From Azospirillum oleiclasticum (lineage in GTDB: Bacteria; Pseudomonadota; Alphaproteobacteria; Azospirillales; Azospirillaceae): a DNA stretch of 64,000 nt. The notes under the pieces were generated by a model. That model searched no databases, was not told the origin of the DNA, and saw only the letters and a program-made list of their open reading frames with translations. This document shows, piece after piece, positions 33,751-42,906 of the stretch (the stretch's first letter is position 1; every line of letters begins with the position of its first letter). The stretch covers positions 1 through 64,000 of the forward strand of contig NZ_JABFFR010000036.1 of NCBI RefSeq assembly GCF_013423485.1. The letters run 5' to 3'. A program made the translations under genes and the position numbers.

Positions 33751-35250
33751 ATGCCCGACCACCACCCCGCCCGCACCCCCGAGACGCGCACCCCCGACGC
33801 CCTCCTGGCCGAGCTGCGCGACCTGCGCCGTGCCGTGGCGGCCGAGGGGCATGCACTGTGGCGGAGCTGGGAACGACCGGCCGGGCGGCGGCGCTTCCGG
33901 GTGGCGGCGCTGAACTTCGCCCATTATCTGGTGCTGCGCCGCCGCGACCTGCGCGATCTCCAGGACGCGCTGATGCCCTATGGCCTGTCGTCTCTGGGCA
34001 GGCTGGAGGGGCGGGTGCTCGCCAACCTCGACGCGGTGATCGGCGCGCTGGCCGCCATGACCGGAACGCCCTGCCCCCATTACCCCAACCGCCGCTCCTT
34101 CGGGCGCGGCCAGCGCCTGCTGGACGCCAACACGGCGGAGCTGTTCGGACCGCCCCCCGACAGCGCCCGCGAGACCCGCATCCTGGTGACCCTGCCGACA
34201 GAGGCGGCAACCGACAGCGGGCTGCTGGTGGCGCTGCTGCGCAACGGTGCCGACGCCGTGCGCATCAACTGCGCCCACGACGGGCCGGAGCAGTGGGCGG
34301 CGATGATCGCCAATCTGCGGGCGGCGGAGGCGGCGACGGGCCGCCGTGTGCGCGTGCTGGCCGACCTCGGTGGCCCCAAGGTGCGCACGGGTGCTGTGCG
34401 TCTCGCCAAGGAGAAGCTGCGGCTGACGGCCGGCGACGAGCTGCTGCTGACCGGCGGGAGGTTCGACGACAGCGGGGCCTGGCGCGCCCAGGCCGCCTGC
34501 GAGCCGCCGGGGATCGTGGAGCGGATCAACGTCGGCGATCCCGTCTTCATCGATGACGGCAAGCTGGGCGGGGTGATCGACCGGCGCACCGACGGCGGGC
34601 TGGTGGTGCGCGTTCTGCGCGCCGGGCCGAAGGGCTTCAAGCTGAAGCCGGAGAAGGGGCTGAACGTGCCGGGCAGCGACCTCGGCCTGCTGGCGCTGAC
34701 CGACGAGGACCGCGGCGCGCTCGACTTCATCGCCCGGCACGCGGACATGGTCGGCTATTCCTTCGTCCAGAGCGCCACCGACGTGCGGCTTCTGCAGGAG
34801 GAGCTGGCGGCCCGCCGGCCGGAGGACTGGACCCGCATCGCGCTGATCGCCAAGATCGAGACGCCGGTCGCCGTCCGCAACCTGCCGGAGATCATCGTCC
34901 AGGCGGCGGCGCGCCAGCCCTTCGGCGTGATGATCGCGCGCGGTGATCTGGCGGTGGAGATCGGCTTCGAGCGGCTGGCCGAGATGCAGGAGGAGATCCT
35001 GTGGCTGTGCGAGGCCGCCCATGTGCCGGTGATCTGGGCCACCCAGGTGCTGGAGAGCCTGGTCAAGACCGGCCTGCCGACCCGCGGCGACATGACCGAC
35101 GCCGCCATGGCCGCGCGCGCCGAATGCGTGATGCTCAACAAGGGACCCTTCATCGCCGACGCGGTCGCCATGCTGTCCCGCCTGCTGACCCGGATGGCCG
35201 CCAACCAGACCAAGAAGACGCCGAAGCTGCGCGCCTTGCAGAGCTGGTGA
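33751..35250 (+). CDS. Divergent pyruvate kinase-like protein
   Basis: A 499-residue protein with pyruvate kinase active-site motifs, but non-canonical in layout. An unfamiliar N-terminal domain of about 135 residues (LRDLRRAVAAEGHALWRSW...) precedes the barrel. The substrate and metal residues are recognisable: RINCAHD, DLGGPKVRTG, VFIDDGKLGG, IAKIET (catalytic Lys), MIARGDLAVEI and WATQVLESLVKTGLPTRGDMTDAA. The C-terminal allosteric domain of classic pyruvate kinases is missing after the barrel. Catalysis (PEP + ADP to pyruvate + ATP) is probable but regulation must differ. It is followed 68 bases later by a monooxygenase gene. Confidence 0.85.
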   Translation: MPDHHPARTPETRTPDALLAELRDLRRAVAAEGHALWRSWERPAGRRRFRVAALNFAHYLVLRRRDLRDLQDALMPYGLSSLGRLEGRVLANLDAVIGALAAMTGTPCPHYPNRRSFGRGQRLLDANTAELFGPPPDSARETRILVTLPTEAATDSGLLVALLRNGADAVRINCAHDGPEQWAAMIANLRAAEAATGRRVRVLADLGGPKVRTGAVRLAKEKLRLTAGDELLLTGGRFDDSGAWRAQAACEPPGIVERINVGDPVFIDDGKLGGVIDRRTDGGLVVRVLRAGPKGFKLKPEKGLNVPGSDLGLLALTDEDRGALDFIARHADMVGYSFVQSATDVRLLQEELAARRPEDWTRIALIAKIETPVAVRNLPEIIVQAAARQPFGVMIARGDLAVEIGFERLAEMQEEILWLCEAAHVPVIWATQVLESLVKTGLPTRGDMTDAAMAARAECVMLNKGPFIADAVAMLSRLLTRMAANQTKKTPKLRALQSW

Positions 35251-35318
35251 GGCATCGCCATCATCCCGGACGGATGCCGGCCGCCGGGCCGGCGGCAACG
35301 CGGAAAGGACAGCACGCC

Positions 35319-35639
35319 ATGTTCATCGCCATGAACCGCTTCAAGGTCAAGAAGGGCTCGGAGGAGGATTTCGAAGCGGTGTGGCTGAACCGCGAGGTGC
35401 ATCTGCACGCCGTCCCCGGCTTCGTCGAGTTCCACATGCTGCGCGGCCCGGAGAAGGAGGAATACCGGCTGTACTCCTCGCACACGGTGTGGGACTCGGA
35501 AGCGGCCTTCCTCGACTGGACGCGGTCGGAAGCCTTCCGCAGCGCCCATCGCGGCGCCGGTGACCGCAAGCCCCTCTACCTGAGCCACCCGGAATTCGAG
35601 GGCTTCGAGGTGATCCAGACCGTGACGCGGGAGGCGTAG
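35319..35639 (+). CDS. IsdG/antibiotic-biosynthesis-type monooxygenase
   Basis: A 106-residue ABM-fold protein. It starts MFIAMNRFKVKKGSEEDFE and contains the family core WLNREVHLHAVPGFVEFHML, YRLYSSHTVWDSEAAFLDW and SEAFRSAH, features of IsdG/HmuQ-type heme-degrading enzymes (Asn near residue 6, Trp near 67, His near 80). Heme breakdown is therefore likely but unproven. GGAAAGGAC precedes ATG 35319. A decayed duplicate of its 3' end lies 1.46 kb downstream behind the antiporter gene, showing a local duplication history. Confidence 0.75.
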   Translation: MFIAMNRFKVKKGSEEDFEAVWLNREVHLHAVPGFVEFHMLRGPEKEEYRLYSSHTVWDSEAAFLDWTRSEAFRSAHRGAGDRKPLYLSHPEFEGFEVIQTVTREA

Positions 35640-35743
35640 GGACGAAGTGGTGTGGGGCGCCGTTCCGCCCGCCGGCGCTCCCCGGCCGTTACACCTCCGT
35701 CGAAGGCGGCCATGGCGCCGCTTCCTCGGAGGAGAGTCGTCGT

Positions 35744-37042
35744 TTGGACCCCTACATCGCCGTTCTCACAGGGGCGGGTCTGCTGATCCTGCTCGTCGCC
35801 TGGCTGCCTATGCTGCTGCGGGAGATGCCGCTGTCGCTGCCGATCGTCTGCGTCGGCATCGGCTTCCTGGTCTTCCGCTTCCTGGTCCCCGCCGGCGGCG
35901 AGCCGCCGCACCCCCTGCGCTTTCCCGAGCTCACCGAGCGGCTGACCGAGCTGGTGGTCATCGTCTCGCTGATGGGCTGCGGGCTGAAGCTGGACCGGTT
36001 GCCGGGCTGGCGGAGCTGGGGCGTGACGTGGCGGCTGCTGGCGGTGACCATGCCGCTGTCCATCCTGGCCCTGGCGCTGATGGGCTGGGCCTTCGCCGGG
36101 CTGGGGGCCGCGGCGGCGATGCTGCTGGCGGCGTCGCTCGCCCCCACCGACCCGGTGCTGGCGGCGGACGTGCAGGTCGGCCCGCCGCAGTCGGGGGAGG
36201 AGGACGAGGTGCGCTTCGGCCTGACCTCGGAGGCCGGGCTGAACGACGGGCTGGCCTTCCCCTTCACCAACCTCGCCATCGCCATGGCGCTGGAGGGGCC
36301 GGAACCGGGCGGCTGGATCTGGGGCTGGCTGGCGGAGGACGTGCTGTGGAAGCTGGCCGCGGGCGTGGTGGCCGGCTGGGCCATCGGGGCCTTCCTGGGC
36401 TGGCTGACCTTCCGGCTGCCCAACCGCGCGCGGCTGTCGCGCACCGGCGACGGCTTCCTGGCGCTGGGCATCACCTTCCTCGTCTACGGGCTGACGGAAA
36501 TGGCGCACGGCTACGGGTTCGTGGCGGTGTTCGTGGCCGCGATCGCCTTCCGGCGGGCGGAGCGGAACAACCAATTCCACGAACGTCTGCATGATTTCGC
36601 CGAGCAGACGGAGCGGCTGCTGATGATGGTGGTGCTGGTGCTGTTCGGCGGATCGCTGGCGCACGGCCTGCTGGAGCCGCTGACCTGGCCGGCGGCCCTG
36701 TGCGGCATCCTGTTCCTGCTGGTGGTCCGTCCGCTGGCGACCTGGATCGGCATGATCGGCTCCGGACGCCCGGCGGACGAGGTGGCGGCGCTGGGCGTCT
36801 TCGGCATCCGCGGGGTCGGCACGCTCTATTATCTGGCCTACGCCGCGGGGGAGGCGGACTGGGCGCAGGGCGACCTGCTGTGGGCCACGGCCGGCTTCAT
36901 CGTCCTGGTCTCCATCCTGGCCCACGGCACCACGGTCACCCCGGCGCTGCGCCTGCTCGACCGGCGGCGGAGTGGGGTGCGCGGGGAAGCCGGCGGGGAG
37001 GCCAACGGCGAGGGGGTGGCGACCGCAAGCCGCTCGACCTGA
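35744..37042 (+). CDS. CPA1-type sodium (cation):proton antiporter
   Basis: A 432-residue inner-membrane protein with about twelve helices, NhaP/CPA1 type. Key motifs are ASLAPTDPVLAADVQ (ion-binding TDP) and TSEAGLNDGLAFPF (Asn-Asp pair), plus GIRGVGTLYYL near the end (conserved Arg). TTG 35744 is taken as start because GGAGGAGAG at 35728-35736 is ideally placed and no ATG lies nearby. The last residues (TASRST) are encoded inside the decayed monooxygenase repeat, so the natural C-terminus was probably altered by the rearrangement. Confidence 0.88.
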   Translation: MDPYIAVLTGAGLLILLVAWLPMLLREMPLSLPIVCVGIGFLVFRFLVPAGGEPPHPLRFPELTERLTELVVIVSLMGCGLKLDRLPGWRSWGVTWRLLAVTMPLSILALALMGWAFAGLGAAAAMLLAASLAPTDPVLAADVQVGPPQSGEEDEVRFGLTSEAGLNDGLAFPFTNLAIAMALEGPEPGGWIWGWLAEDVLWKLAAGVVAGWAIGAFLGWLTFRLPNRARLSRTGDGFLALGITFLVYGLTEMAHGYGFVAVFVAAIAFRRAERNNQFHERLHDFAEQTERLLMMVVLVLFGGSLAHGLLEPLTWPAALCGILFLLVVRPLATWIGMIGSGRPADEVAALGVFGIRGVGTLYYLAYAAGEADWAQGDLLWATAGFIVLVSILAHGTTVTPALRLLDRRRSGVRGEAGGEANGEGVATASRST

Positions 37043-37097
37043 GCCGCCAAGATCGAAGGCGTCGAGATCATCCAGACCATACGGGAGGCGTCGGGGA
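37021..37097 (+). pseudogene. Decayed copy of the monooxygenase 3' end
   Basis: This stretch aligns with 35562-35645, the end of the monooxygenase gene: GACCGCAAGCC, CCTGAGCC, CGAGATCATCCAGACC and CGGGAGGCG are shared in order. Small deletions break the frame. The antiporter gene thus lies between two copies of the same tail. Confidence 0.75.
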
Positions 37098-37223
37098 CGG
37101 GACACGTGATTGGCGGCGCGTTATGTCGCATTTGACGCAAAAGTTGTATAGATACGGATTTTTCACTTTTCCCGGAGACGTTCACGCCAGGAACCACCCG
37201 TTTGCACCGTCCCGGCGCGGCCG

Positions 37224-38114
37224 GGCTCTGTTGCAAAGCCGGTCCGCATCCGGCGGAATACCCGAACGAGATTGGGAACCGGGCCGTGACGGATTTCAAG
37301 GGTCGCCACTTCGGGGGCGAGATCGTGCTCTGGGCGGTTCGCTGGTACTGCCGGTACGGGATCAGCTACCGCGACCTCGGGCAGATGATGGCCGAGCGTG
37401 GCGCCCCTTTCGACCACACGACCATTTTCCGGTGGGTCCAGAAGTACGCCCCCGAGATCGAGACGCGGCTGCGCTGGCAATGGCGTTGCCCGCGCTCGAC
37501 CAGCTGGCGGGTTGACGAGACCTATGTGAAGGTCGGGGGCAAGTGGGCCTGCCTGTACCGGGAGGTCGACAAGCACGGCAACACGATCGACTTCTACCTT
37601 TTGCCGACCCGGAACACCACGGCCGCCAAGCGCTTTCTCAACAAGGCACTGAACGGCCTGAAGGACGGGGAAAAGCCGACGGTCATCAACACCGACAAGG
37701 CGCCGACCTATGGGGCGGCCTTGGCGGAGCTGAAGGCCGAAGGCAAGTGTCCCGAGGACACCGAGCATCGCCAAGTCAAATATCTGAACAACGTCGTGGA
37801 GGCTGACCACGGCAAGCTGAAGCAGCTGATCCGCCCAGTGCGAGGCTTTAAGACGCTGAAGACGGCCTACGCGACGATCAAGGGCTTCGAGGTGATGCGC
37901 GCGCTCCGCAAGGGGCAGGCGGCCGCCTTCAACATCACCCGCGACGTACGCGGCGAGGCCCGCCTCGTCGAACGCGCTTTTTGCCTCGGCCCCTGTGCGC
38001 TTGCCGAGGTCGTGCAGTTCGTCACCACGCAACTCGAGCTCCAGGCCGCTTGACCCCGGCAGTGATGCCGGCGATCGGCTTCAGGTGCCTTCGTCCAGGC
38101 TTTGCAACAGAGCC
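37224..38114 (+). mobile_element. IS6-family insertion sequence (IS26-like), complete
   Basis: An 891-bp element bounded by perfect 17-bp inverted repeats, GGCTCTGTTGCAAAGCC at 37224-37240 and its complement at 38098-38114, the typical IS6 ends. One transposase gene fills it. The eight flanking bases differ (CGCGGCCG left, ACCACTTG right), so there is no target duplication, as expected when IS6 copies recombine or form cointegrates. The left flank (37098-37223) is AT-richer spacer; the right end abuts the leader of the RTX gene. Confidence 0.95.
37286..38053 (+). CDS. IS6-family transposase
   Basis: A 255-residue DDE transposase. An N-terminal HTH part (FGGEIVLWAVRWYCRYGISYRDL) precedes the catalytic core with Asp in WRVDETYVKV, Asp in VINTDKAPTYG and Glu in VEADHGKLKQLIRPVRGFK; the C-terminus has YATIKGFEVMRALRKGQA, nearly the IS26 sequence pattern. 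GTG 37286 gives the N-terminus usual for the family (TDFKGRHF); an in-frame start at 37202 would begin outside the element and is rejected. The reading frame looks intact, so the element may still be mobile. Confidence 0.94.
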   Translation: MTDFKGRHFGGEIVLWAVRWYCRYGISYRDLGQMMAERGAPFDHTTIFRWVQKYAPEIETRLRWQWRCPRSTSWRVDETYVKVGGKWACLYREVDKHGNTIDFYLLPTRNTTAAKRFLNKALNGLKDGEKPTVINTDKAPTYGAALAELKAEGKCPEDTEHRQVKYLNNVVEADHGKLKQLIRPVRGFKTLKTAYATIKGFEVMRALRKGQAAAFNITRDVRGEARLVERAFCLGPCALAEVVQFVTTQLELQAA

Positions 38115-38137
38115 ACCACTTGAGCAAGGACACGTCC

Positions 38138-41100
38138 ATGGCCAGTGAGACCAGCTTTTTCTTTGCAGTGACACCGGAGGCGCAAGTCAACACCACCGCC
38201 GTCAATCAACAAAGACAGCCCCAGGTGGCCACGCTGGCGAACGGAGGTCATGTCGTGGTCTGGCGGTCAATGGACCAGGATGGCTCGTCCACCGGGATGT
38301 ATGCTCAATTGTACGATGCGGCGGGAAACGCGGTCGGAGCGGAAACACGGGTCAACACCTACACCTCGAACCGGCAGGATGACGGAAAAGTGGCCGCGCT
38401 GAGCGACGGCGGCTATCTGGTGACCTGGCAGTCGGAGGGGCAGGACGGTTCCTGGGGAGTCTATGCGCAGCGTTTCGACGCGAGCGGCAACAAGGCCGGC
38501 GCGGAGTTTCGCATCAACGCCGTGTCCACGGGCGATCAATGGGGGCCGGCCGTGAAGGGGCTGGCCAATGGCGGCTTCGTCGTGACGTTCAACCAGGGCA
38601 GCGCGGGGCTCACGTCCGACGTCAACATGTATGCGCGGGTCTACACGGCCGATGGCGTTCCGCTCGGTCAAGAATTCAGGGTGAACCAGGGAACCGCTGG
38701 GCATCAGGTCGGCAGCTTTCTGGCCGCCGGCTCCAACGGTACGTTCATGGCGACCTGGTGGTCGATGAGTGGTCAGGACCCGTCGGGCGGCAGCGTGCAT
38801 GCCCGTCTCTATGATTCGACCGGAACCGTCTTGACCCCCGATATCCTGGTCAACACCTCGACCAGCGGCGACCAGAGCTACCAAACCGTGACCGCCCTCG
38901 CCAACGGGGGCTACGTGGTGACATGGATGTCGAGCCTCGGGGATGGTTCCGGCAATGCGATCCTGGGCCAACGGTTCAGCGACACCGGAGCCAAGATCGG
39001 AAGCGAGTTCCTGATCAACACCGCCACTGCCGGCGACCAGGGCTACCCCTCCGTCGCCGCGCTTGCGGACGGCGGTTTCCAAGTCGCATGGCAATCCACC
39101 GGCCAGGACGGATCGGCTGAAGGCATCTATGCCCAGCGCTTCACTGCCGATGGAGTCAAGGTGGGGAACGAATATCGGGTGTCCGAGACGGTCCAGGGAG
39201 AACAGTCCCATCCCAGCGTGGCCGGCCGGACGGACGGCGGTTGGGTCGTGGCGTGGCAATCCATGGGCCAGGATGGCTCGGACTTTGGCATCTATCAGCG
39301 CATCTATGGAAACCCGGACGTGTTGACGACGGGGTTCTTTGACCAGACCGGCACCTCCGGGAACGATGATTTGGTCGGCACCCCCTACCGGGACCGCCTG
39401 TGGGGCCTGGACGGGCATGACAGACTGTTTGGCTTGGCCCGCAACGACATTCTCGACGGCGGTGCGGGCAACGACAGTTTGGACGGCGGCGCAGGGGCCG
39501 ACTTGCTGATCGGCGGCCTCGGCGACGACGTCTATGTGGTGGACGATGCCGGCGACACGGTGACCGAGCTGACAGGCCAGGGCGCCGACGAGGTGCGAAC
39601 AACCCTGGCGTCCTACACGCTCGGCGCCAATGTCGAGAATCTGACCAGCATCGGCACCGGTGCTTTCGTCGGCACCGGTAACGCGCTGGCCAACGTCATC
39701 AACGGCGGTGTCGGTAACGACACGCTGGACGGCGGTGCGGGCGCCGACACGCTGGCGGGTGGCACCGGCAATGATGTGTACTTGGTCGACAACGCGGGCG
39801 ACGTGGTGACCGAACTGGCTGGAGCGGGCACCGACGAGGTGCGCACGGCGCTGGCTGCGTACACCCTGCCCGACAACGTCGAGACGCTGACCTACACCGG
39901 CGCCAGCGCCTTCGCCGGCACTGGAAACGCGCTGTCGAATGTGATCCAGGGTGGTGCCGGCAACGACACGCTTGATGGCGGGGCGGCCGACGACACCCTG
40001 ATCGGCGGCCTCGGCAACGACACATATCTCGTCAACGCGGGGGCCGATCAGGTCGTGGAAGCGGTGGGCGGGGGCATCGACACCGTCCTCACCACGCTGT
40101 CCGCCCACACCCTGGCCGACGAGGTCGAGGTGTTGACCTACACGGGAGCCGGCTCCTTCCACGGCGTCGGCAATGCCGGCGCCAACACCATCACCGGCAA
40201 TGCCGGCAACGACACGCTCGACGGCGGTGCCGGCAGCGACACGCTGGCGGGAGGTCTGGGCGATGACGTCTACATGGTGGACAACTCCGCCGATGTGGTG
40301 GTGGAAACCACCGGTGCCGGTATCGACGAGGTGCGCACCGCCCTGGCCGTCTGCACGCTGGGCGCCAACCTCGAAAACCTCACCTACACCGGCGCGGCGG
40401 CCTTCGCCGGCACCGGCAACGCTCTGGTCAACGTCATCACCGGTGGCTCGGGCGCCGACACGCTGGACGGCGGAACCGGGGCCGACACGCTCGTCGGCGG
40501 TGCCGGCAACGACCTGTATCTGGTGGACGACGCCGGCGACCTTGTGGTTGAGGACGCGGGCGGCGGCACCGACGAGGTTCGCACCGCGCTGGCCGCCTTC
40601 ACCCTGGCCGACAACGTGGAGGTGCTGACCTACACCGGGTCCGCCAGCTTCGCCGGCACCGGCAATGGCGGCAACAACACCATCCACGGCGGGGCCGGGG
40701 TCGACACGCTGGACGGCGGCGGCGGGAACGACACGCTCGACGGCGGGGTCGGGGCCGACACGCTGATCGGCGGCACCGGCAACGACGTCTTCCTCGTGGA
40801 CGACACCGGCGACGTGGTGACCGAACTGGCCGGCCAGGGCACCGACACCGTGCGCACCACCCTGTCGGCCTACACGCTCGGCGCCAATGTCGAGAATGTC
40901 AGCTTCCTCGGCACCGGCCCCGTCGTGGGCACCGGCAACGCCGGCAACAACAGCCTTGCCGGCGGCTCGGGCGCCGACACGCTGACCGGGCTGGACGGCA
41001 ACGACACGCTGAACGGCGGAGCGGGTGCCGACACGTTGATCGGCGGCACCGGAAACGACACCTATGTGGTCGACAACGTTGGCGACGTGATCGTCGAGCT

Positions 41101-42823
41101 GCCGGGCGAGGGCACCGACACGGTGCAGACCGGCCTCGCCCACACCCTGCTCGATGATTTCGAGAACCTGACGCTGACCGGCGGCGGCGCGGTGTCGGGC
41201 ACCGGCAACGCCGCGGCCAACGTCATCACCGGCAACGGTGCGTCCAACCTGCTGATGGGGCTGGACGGCGACGACACGCTGAACGGCGGCGGCGGGGCCG
41301 ACACGCTGGTCGGCGGGCTGGGCAACGACGGCTATGTGGTGGACAACGCGGGCGATGTGGTGGTCGAGCTGGCCGGCGAGGGCACGGACACGGTGACCAG
41401 CTCCATCGCCTGGACGCTGGGGGACAATCTGGAGCGGCTTGTGCTGTCGGGCGGCGGCAACATCGCGGGCACCGGCAACGCGCTCGACAATGTGATCACC
41501 GGCAACGGCGGGGCCAACACGCTGGACGGCGGGGCGGGCATCGACACGCTGATCGGCGGCGGCGGCAACGACACCTACATCGTGGCCGATGCCGGCGACG
41601 TGGTGACGGAGGCGGCGAACCAGGGCATCGACGAGCTGCGCACGTCGCTGTCGTCCTGGATGCTGGGCGCCAACCTCGAGAACCTGACCCACACCGGCAG
41701 CGGAAACTTTACCGGCACCGGCAACGCGCTGGACAACCTGATCACCGGCGGGGCCGGAAACGACACCCTGACCGGCGGCGACGGCAACGACACGTTGATC
41801 GGCGCGGGCGGTACCGACTGGCTGCTCGGTGGCGACGGCGACGACCTGTATGTGGTGAGCGACGCCGGGGTCTTTGTCGTCGAGACGACGGTCGGCGGCC
41901 TCGACACCATCCGCACCGACCTGTCGGTTTTCACGCTGATCGATCAGGTGGAGACGCTGGAGTACAGCGGGGCCGGCGATTTCACCGGCACCGGCAACGG
42001 TCTCGACAACCTGATCACCGGCGGTGCCGGGGCCGACACGCTGGACGGCGATGCCGGCAACGACACGCTGAATGGCGGGACCGGGGCGGACACGCTGACC
42101 GGCGGGCTCGGTGACGATCTGTTCCTGGTCGATGACGCGGGCGACCTGGTGGTGGAGGCGGCCGGCGAGGGCACCGACACCGTGCGGACGACGCTGACGG
42201 CCTACGCGCTGGGTGACCATCTGGAGTCACTGGCCTACGGCGGCACCGCCGGCTTCACCGGCACCGGCAACGCGCTGGACAACATGATCACCGGCGGCAC
42301 CGGCAACGACACGCTGGACGGCGGCACCGGGACGGACACGCTGACCGGCGGGTCGGGCGACGATGTCTACACCGTGGACGACGCCGGCGATCTGGTGGTC
42401 GAGCTGGCGGGCGGCGGCAGCGACGGTGTGCTGACGGGCTTGGCAAGCTGGACGCTGGGGGCGGAGGTGGAGACCCTCACCCACACCGGCACCGCCGACT
42501 TCACCGGCACCGGCAACGCGCTCGACAACGCGCTCACCGGCGGCGGCGGGAACGACACGCTGGATGGTGGGGCGGGCAACGACCTGCTGACCGGCGGAGC
42601 GGGCGCCGACCGGTTCCTGATCGGGGCCGCCAGCGGGGCCGACGGCATCGCCGATTTCGACGCCGCGCAGGGCGACCTGATCGTGCTGACGGCGGGCCAG
42701 GGCTGGACCGTGGGCAGCACCGCCGGGGGCGACGCGCTGATCGACTTCGGCACCGGCGACACCCTGACGCTCCTGGGCATCGCCCCGGCCGCGGTCTCGG
42801 CCGGCTGGTTCGTCACGGTCTGA
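38138..42823 (+). CDS. Large RTX calcium-binding repeat protein (secreted adhesin-like)
   Basis: A 1561-residue acidic, Cys-poor protein without N-terminal signal peptide, probably exported by a type I system. Residues about 15-390 form some seven imperfect ~50-residue repeats (ALADGGFQVAWQSTGQDGS, then IYAQRF and a VN turn). From about 400 to 1470 there are twelve 80-95-residue units, each with RTX nonapeptides (GGxGNDTLDGGxGADTL), a YVVDNAGDVV strand, and ENLTxTGxxxFxGTGNALDN. The C-terminus (DRFLIG...IADFDAAQGDLIVL...) resembles type I secretion ends. ATG 38138 follows AAGGA. The IS6 element ends 23 bases before the ATG, so the native promoter is displaced. No HlyD/TolC genes adjoin. Confidence 0.88.
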   Translation: MASETSFFFAVTPEAQVNTTAVNQQRQPQVATLANGGHVVVWRSMDQDGSSTGMYAQLYDAAGNAVGAETRVNTYTSNRQDDGKVAALSDGGYLVTWQSEGQDGSWGVYAQRFDASGNKAGAEFRINAVSTGDQWGPAVKGLANGGFVVTFNQGSAGLTSDVNMYARVYTADGVPLGQEFRVNQGTAGHQVGSFLAAGSNGTFMATWWSMSGQDPSGGSVHARLYDSTGTVLTPDILVNTSTSGDQSYQTVTALANGGYVVTWMSSLGDGSGNAILGQRFSDTGAKIGSEFLINTATAGDQGYPSVAALADGGFQVAWQSTGQDGSAEGIYAQRFTADGVKVGNEYRVSETVQGEQSHPSVAGRTDGGWVVAWQSMGQDGSDFGIYQRIYGNPDVLTTGFFDQTGTSGNDDLVGTPYRDRLWGLDGHDRLFGLARNDILDGGAGNDSLDGGAGADLLIGGLGDDVYVVDDAGDTVTELTGQGADEVRTTLASYTLGANVENLTSIGTGAFVGTGNALANVINGGVGNDTLDGGAGADTLAGGTGNDVYLVDNAGDVVTELAGAGTDEVRTALAAYTLPDNVETLTYTGASAFAGTGNALSNVIQGGAGNDTLDGGAADDTLIGGLGNDTYLVNAGADQVVEAVGGGIDTVLTTLSAHTLADEVEVLTYTGAGSFHGVGNAGANTITGNAGNDTLDGGAGSDTLAGGLGDDVYMVDNSADVVVETTGAGIDEVRTALAVCTLGANLENLTYTGAAAFAGTGNALVNVITGGSGADTLDGGTGADTLVGGAGNDLYLVDDAGDLVVEDAGGGTDEVRTALAAFTLADNVEVLTYTGSASFAGTGNGGNNTIHGGAGVDTLDGGGGNDTLDGGVGADTLIGGTGNDVFLVDDTGDVVTELAGQGTDTVRTTLSAYTLGANVENVSFLGTGPVVGTGNAGNNSLAGGSGADTLTGLDGNDTLNGGAGADTLIGGTGNDTYVVDNVGDVIVELPGEGTDTVQTGLAHTLLDDFENLTLTGGGAVSGTGNAAANVITGNGASNLLMGLDGDDTLNGGGGADTLVGGLGNDGYVVDNAGDVVVELAGEGTDTVTSSIAWTLGDNLERLVLSGGGNIAGTGNALDNVITGNGGANTLDGGAGIDTLIGGGGNDTYIVADAGDVVTEAANQGIDELRTSLSSWMLGANLENLTHTGSGNFTGTGNALDNLITGGAGNDTLTGGDGNDTLIGAGGTDWLLGGDGDDLYVVSDAGVFVVETTVGGLDTIRTDLSVFTLIDQVETLEYSGAGDFTGTGNGLDNLITGGAGADTLDGDAGNDTLNGGTGADTLTGGLGDDLFLVDDAGDLVVEAAGEGTDTVRTTLTAYALGDHLESLAYGGTAGFTGTGNALDNMITGGTGNDTLDGGTGTDTLTGGSGDDVYTVDDAGDLVVELAGGGSDGVLTGLASWTLGAEVETLTHTGTADFTGTGNALDNALTGGGGNDTLDGGAGNDLLTGGAGADRFLIGAASGADGIADFDAAQGDLIVLTAGQGWTVGSTAGGDALIDFGTGDTLTLLGIAPAAVSAGWFVTV

Positions 42824-42906
42824 CAGGGCGCTTGACCGGAACGCAGGAGGCGGCGGACTGTTCGTGGCGAACACCAGCCACCCCCGCCCGCTGCCCCCGC
42901 CGGTCC

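Noticed and set aside
37123-37223. Short frame beginning MSHLTQKLYRYGFF as a gene truncated by the IS element
   Set aside because: No ribosome site or family resemblance; the AT-rich sequence is better explained as promoter or junction DNA.
37202-37285. Longer start for the IS6 transposase
   Set aside because: It would begin upstream of the element's left inverted repeat and translate the repeat itself; GTG 37286 gives the family N-terminus.
38267-42220. Very long minus-strand open frame opposite the RTX gene
   Set aside because: Repetitive antisense of the RTX units; the plus strand shows calcium-binding nonapeptides and a good ribosome site.
39400-42600. Regularly spaced repeats that might suggest a CRISPR array
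   Set aside because: They are in-frame coding repeats (RTX units of about 240-290 bases) with variable sequence, not short direct repeats with spacers.
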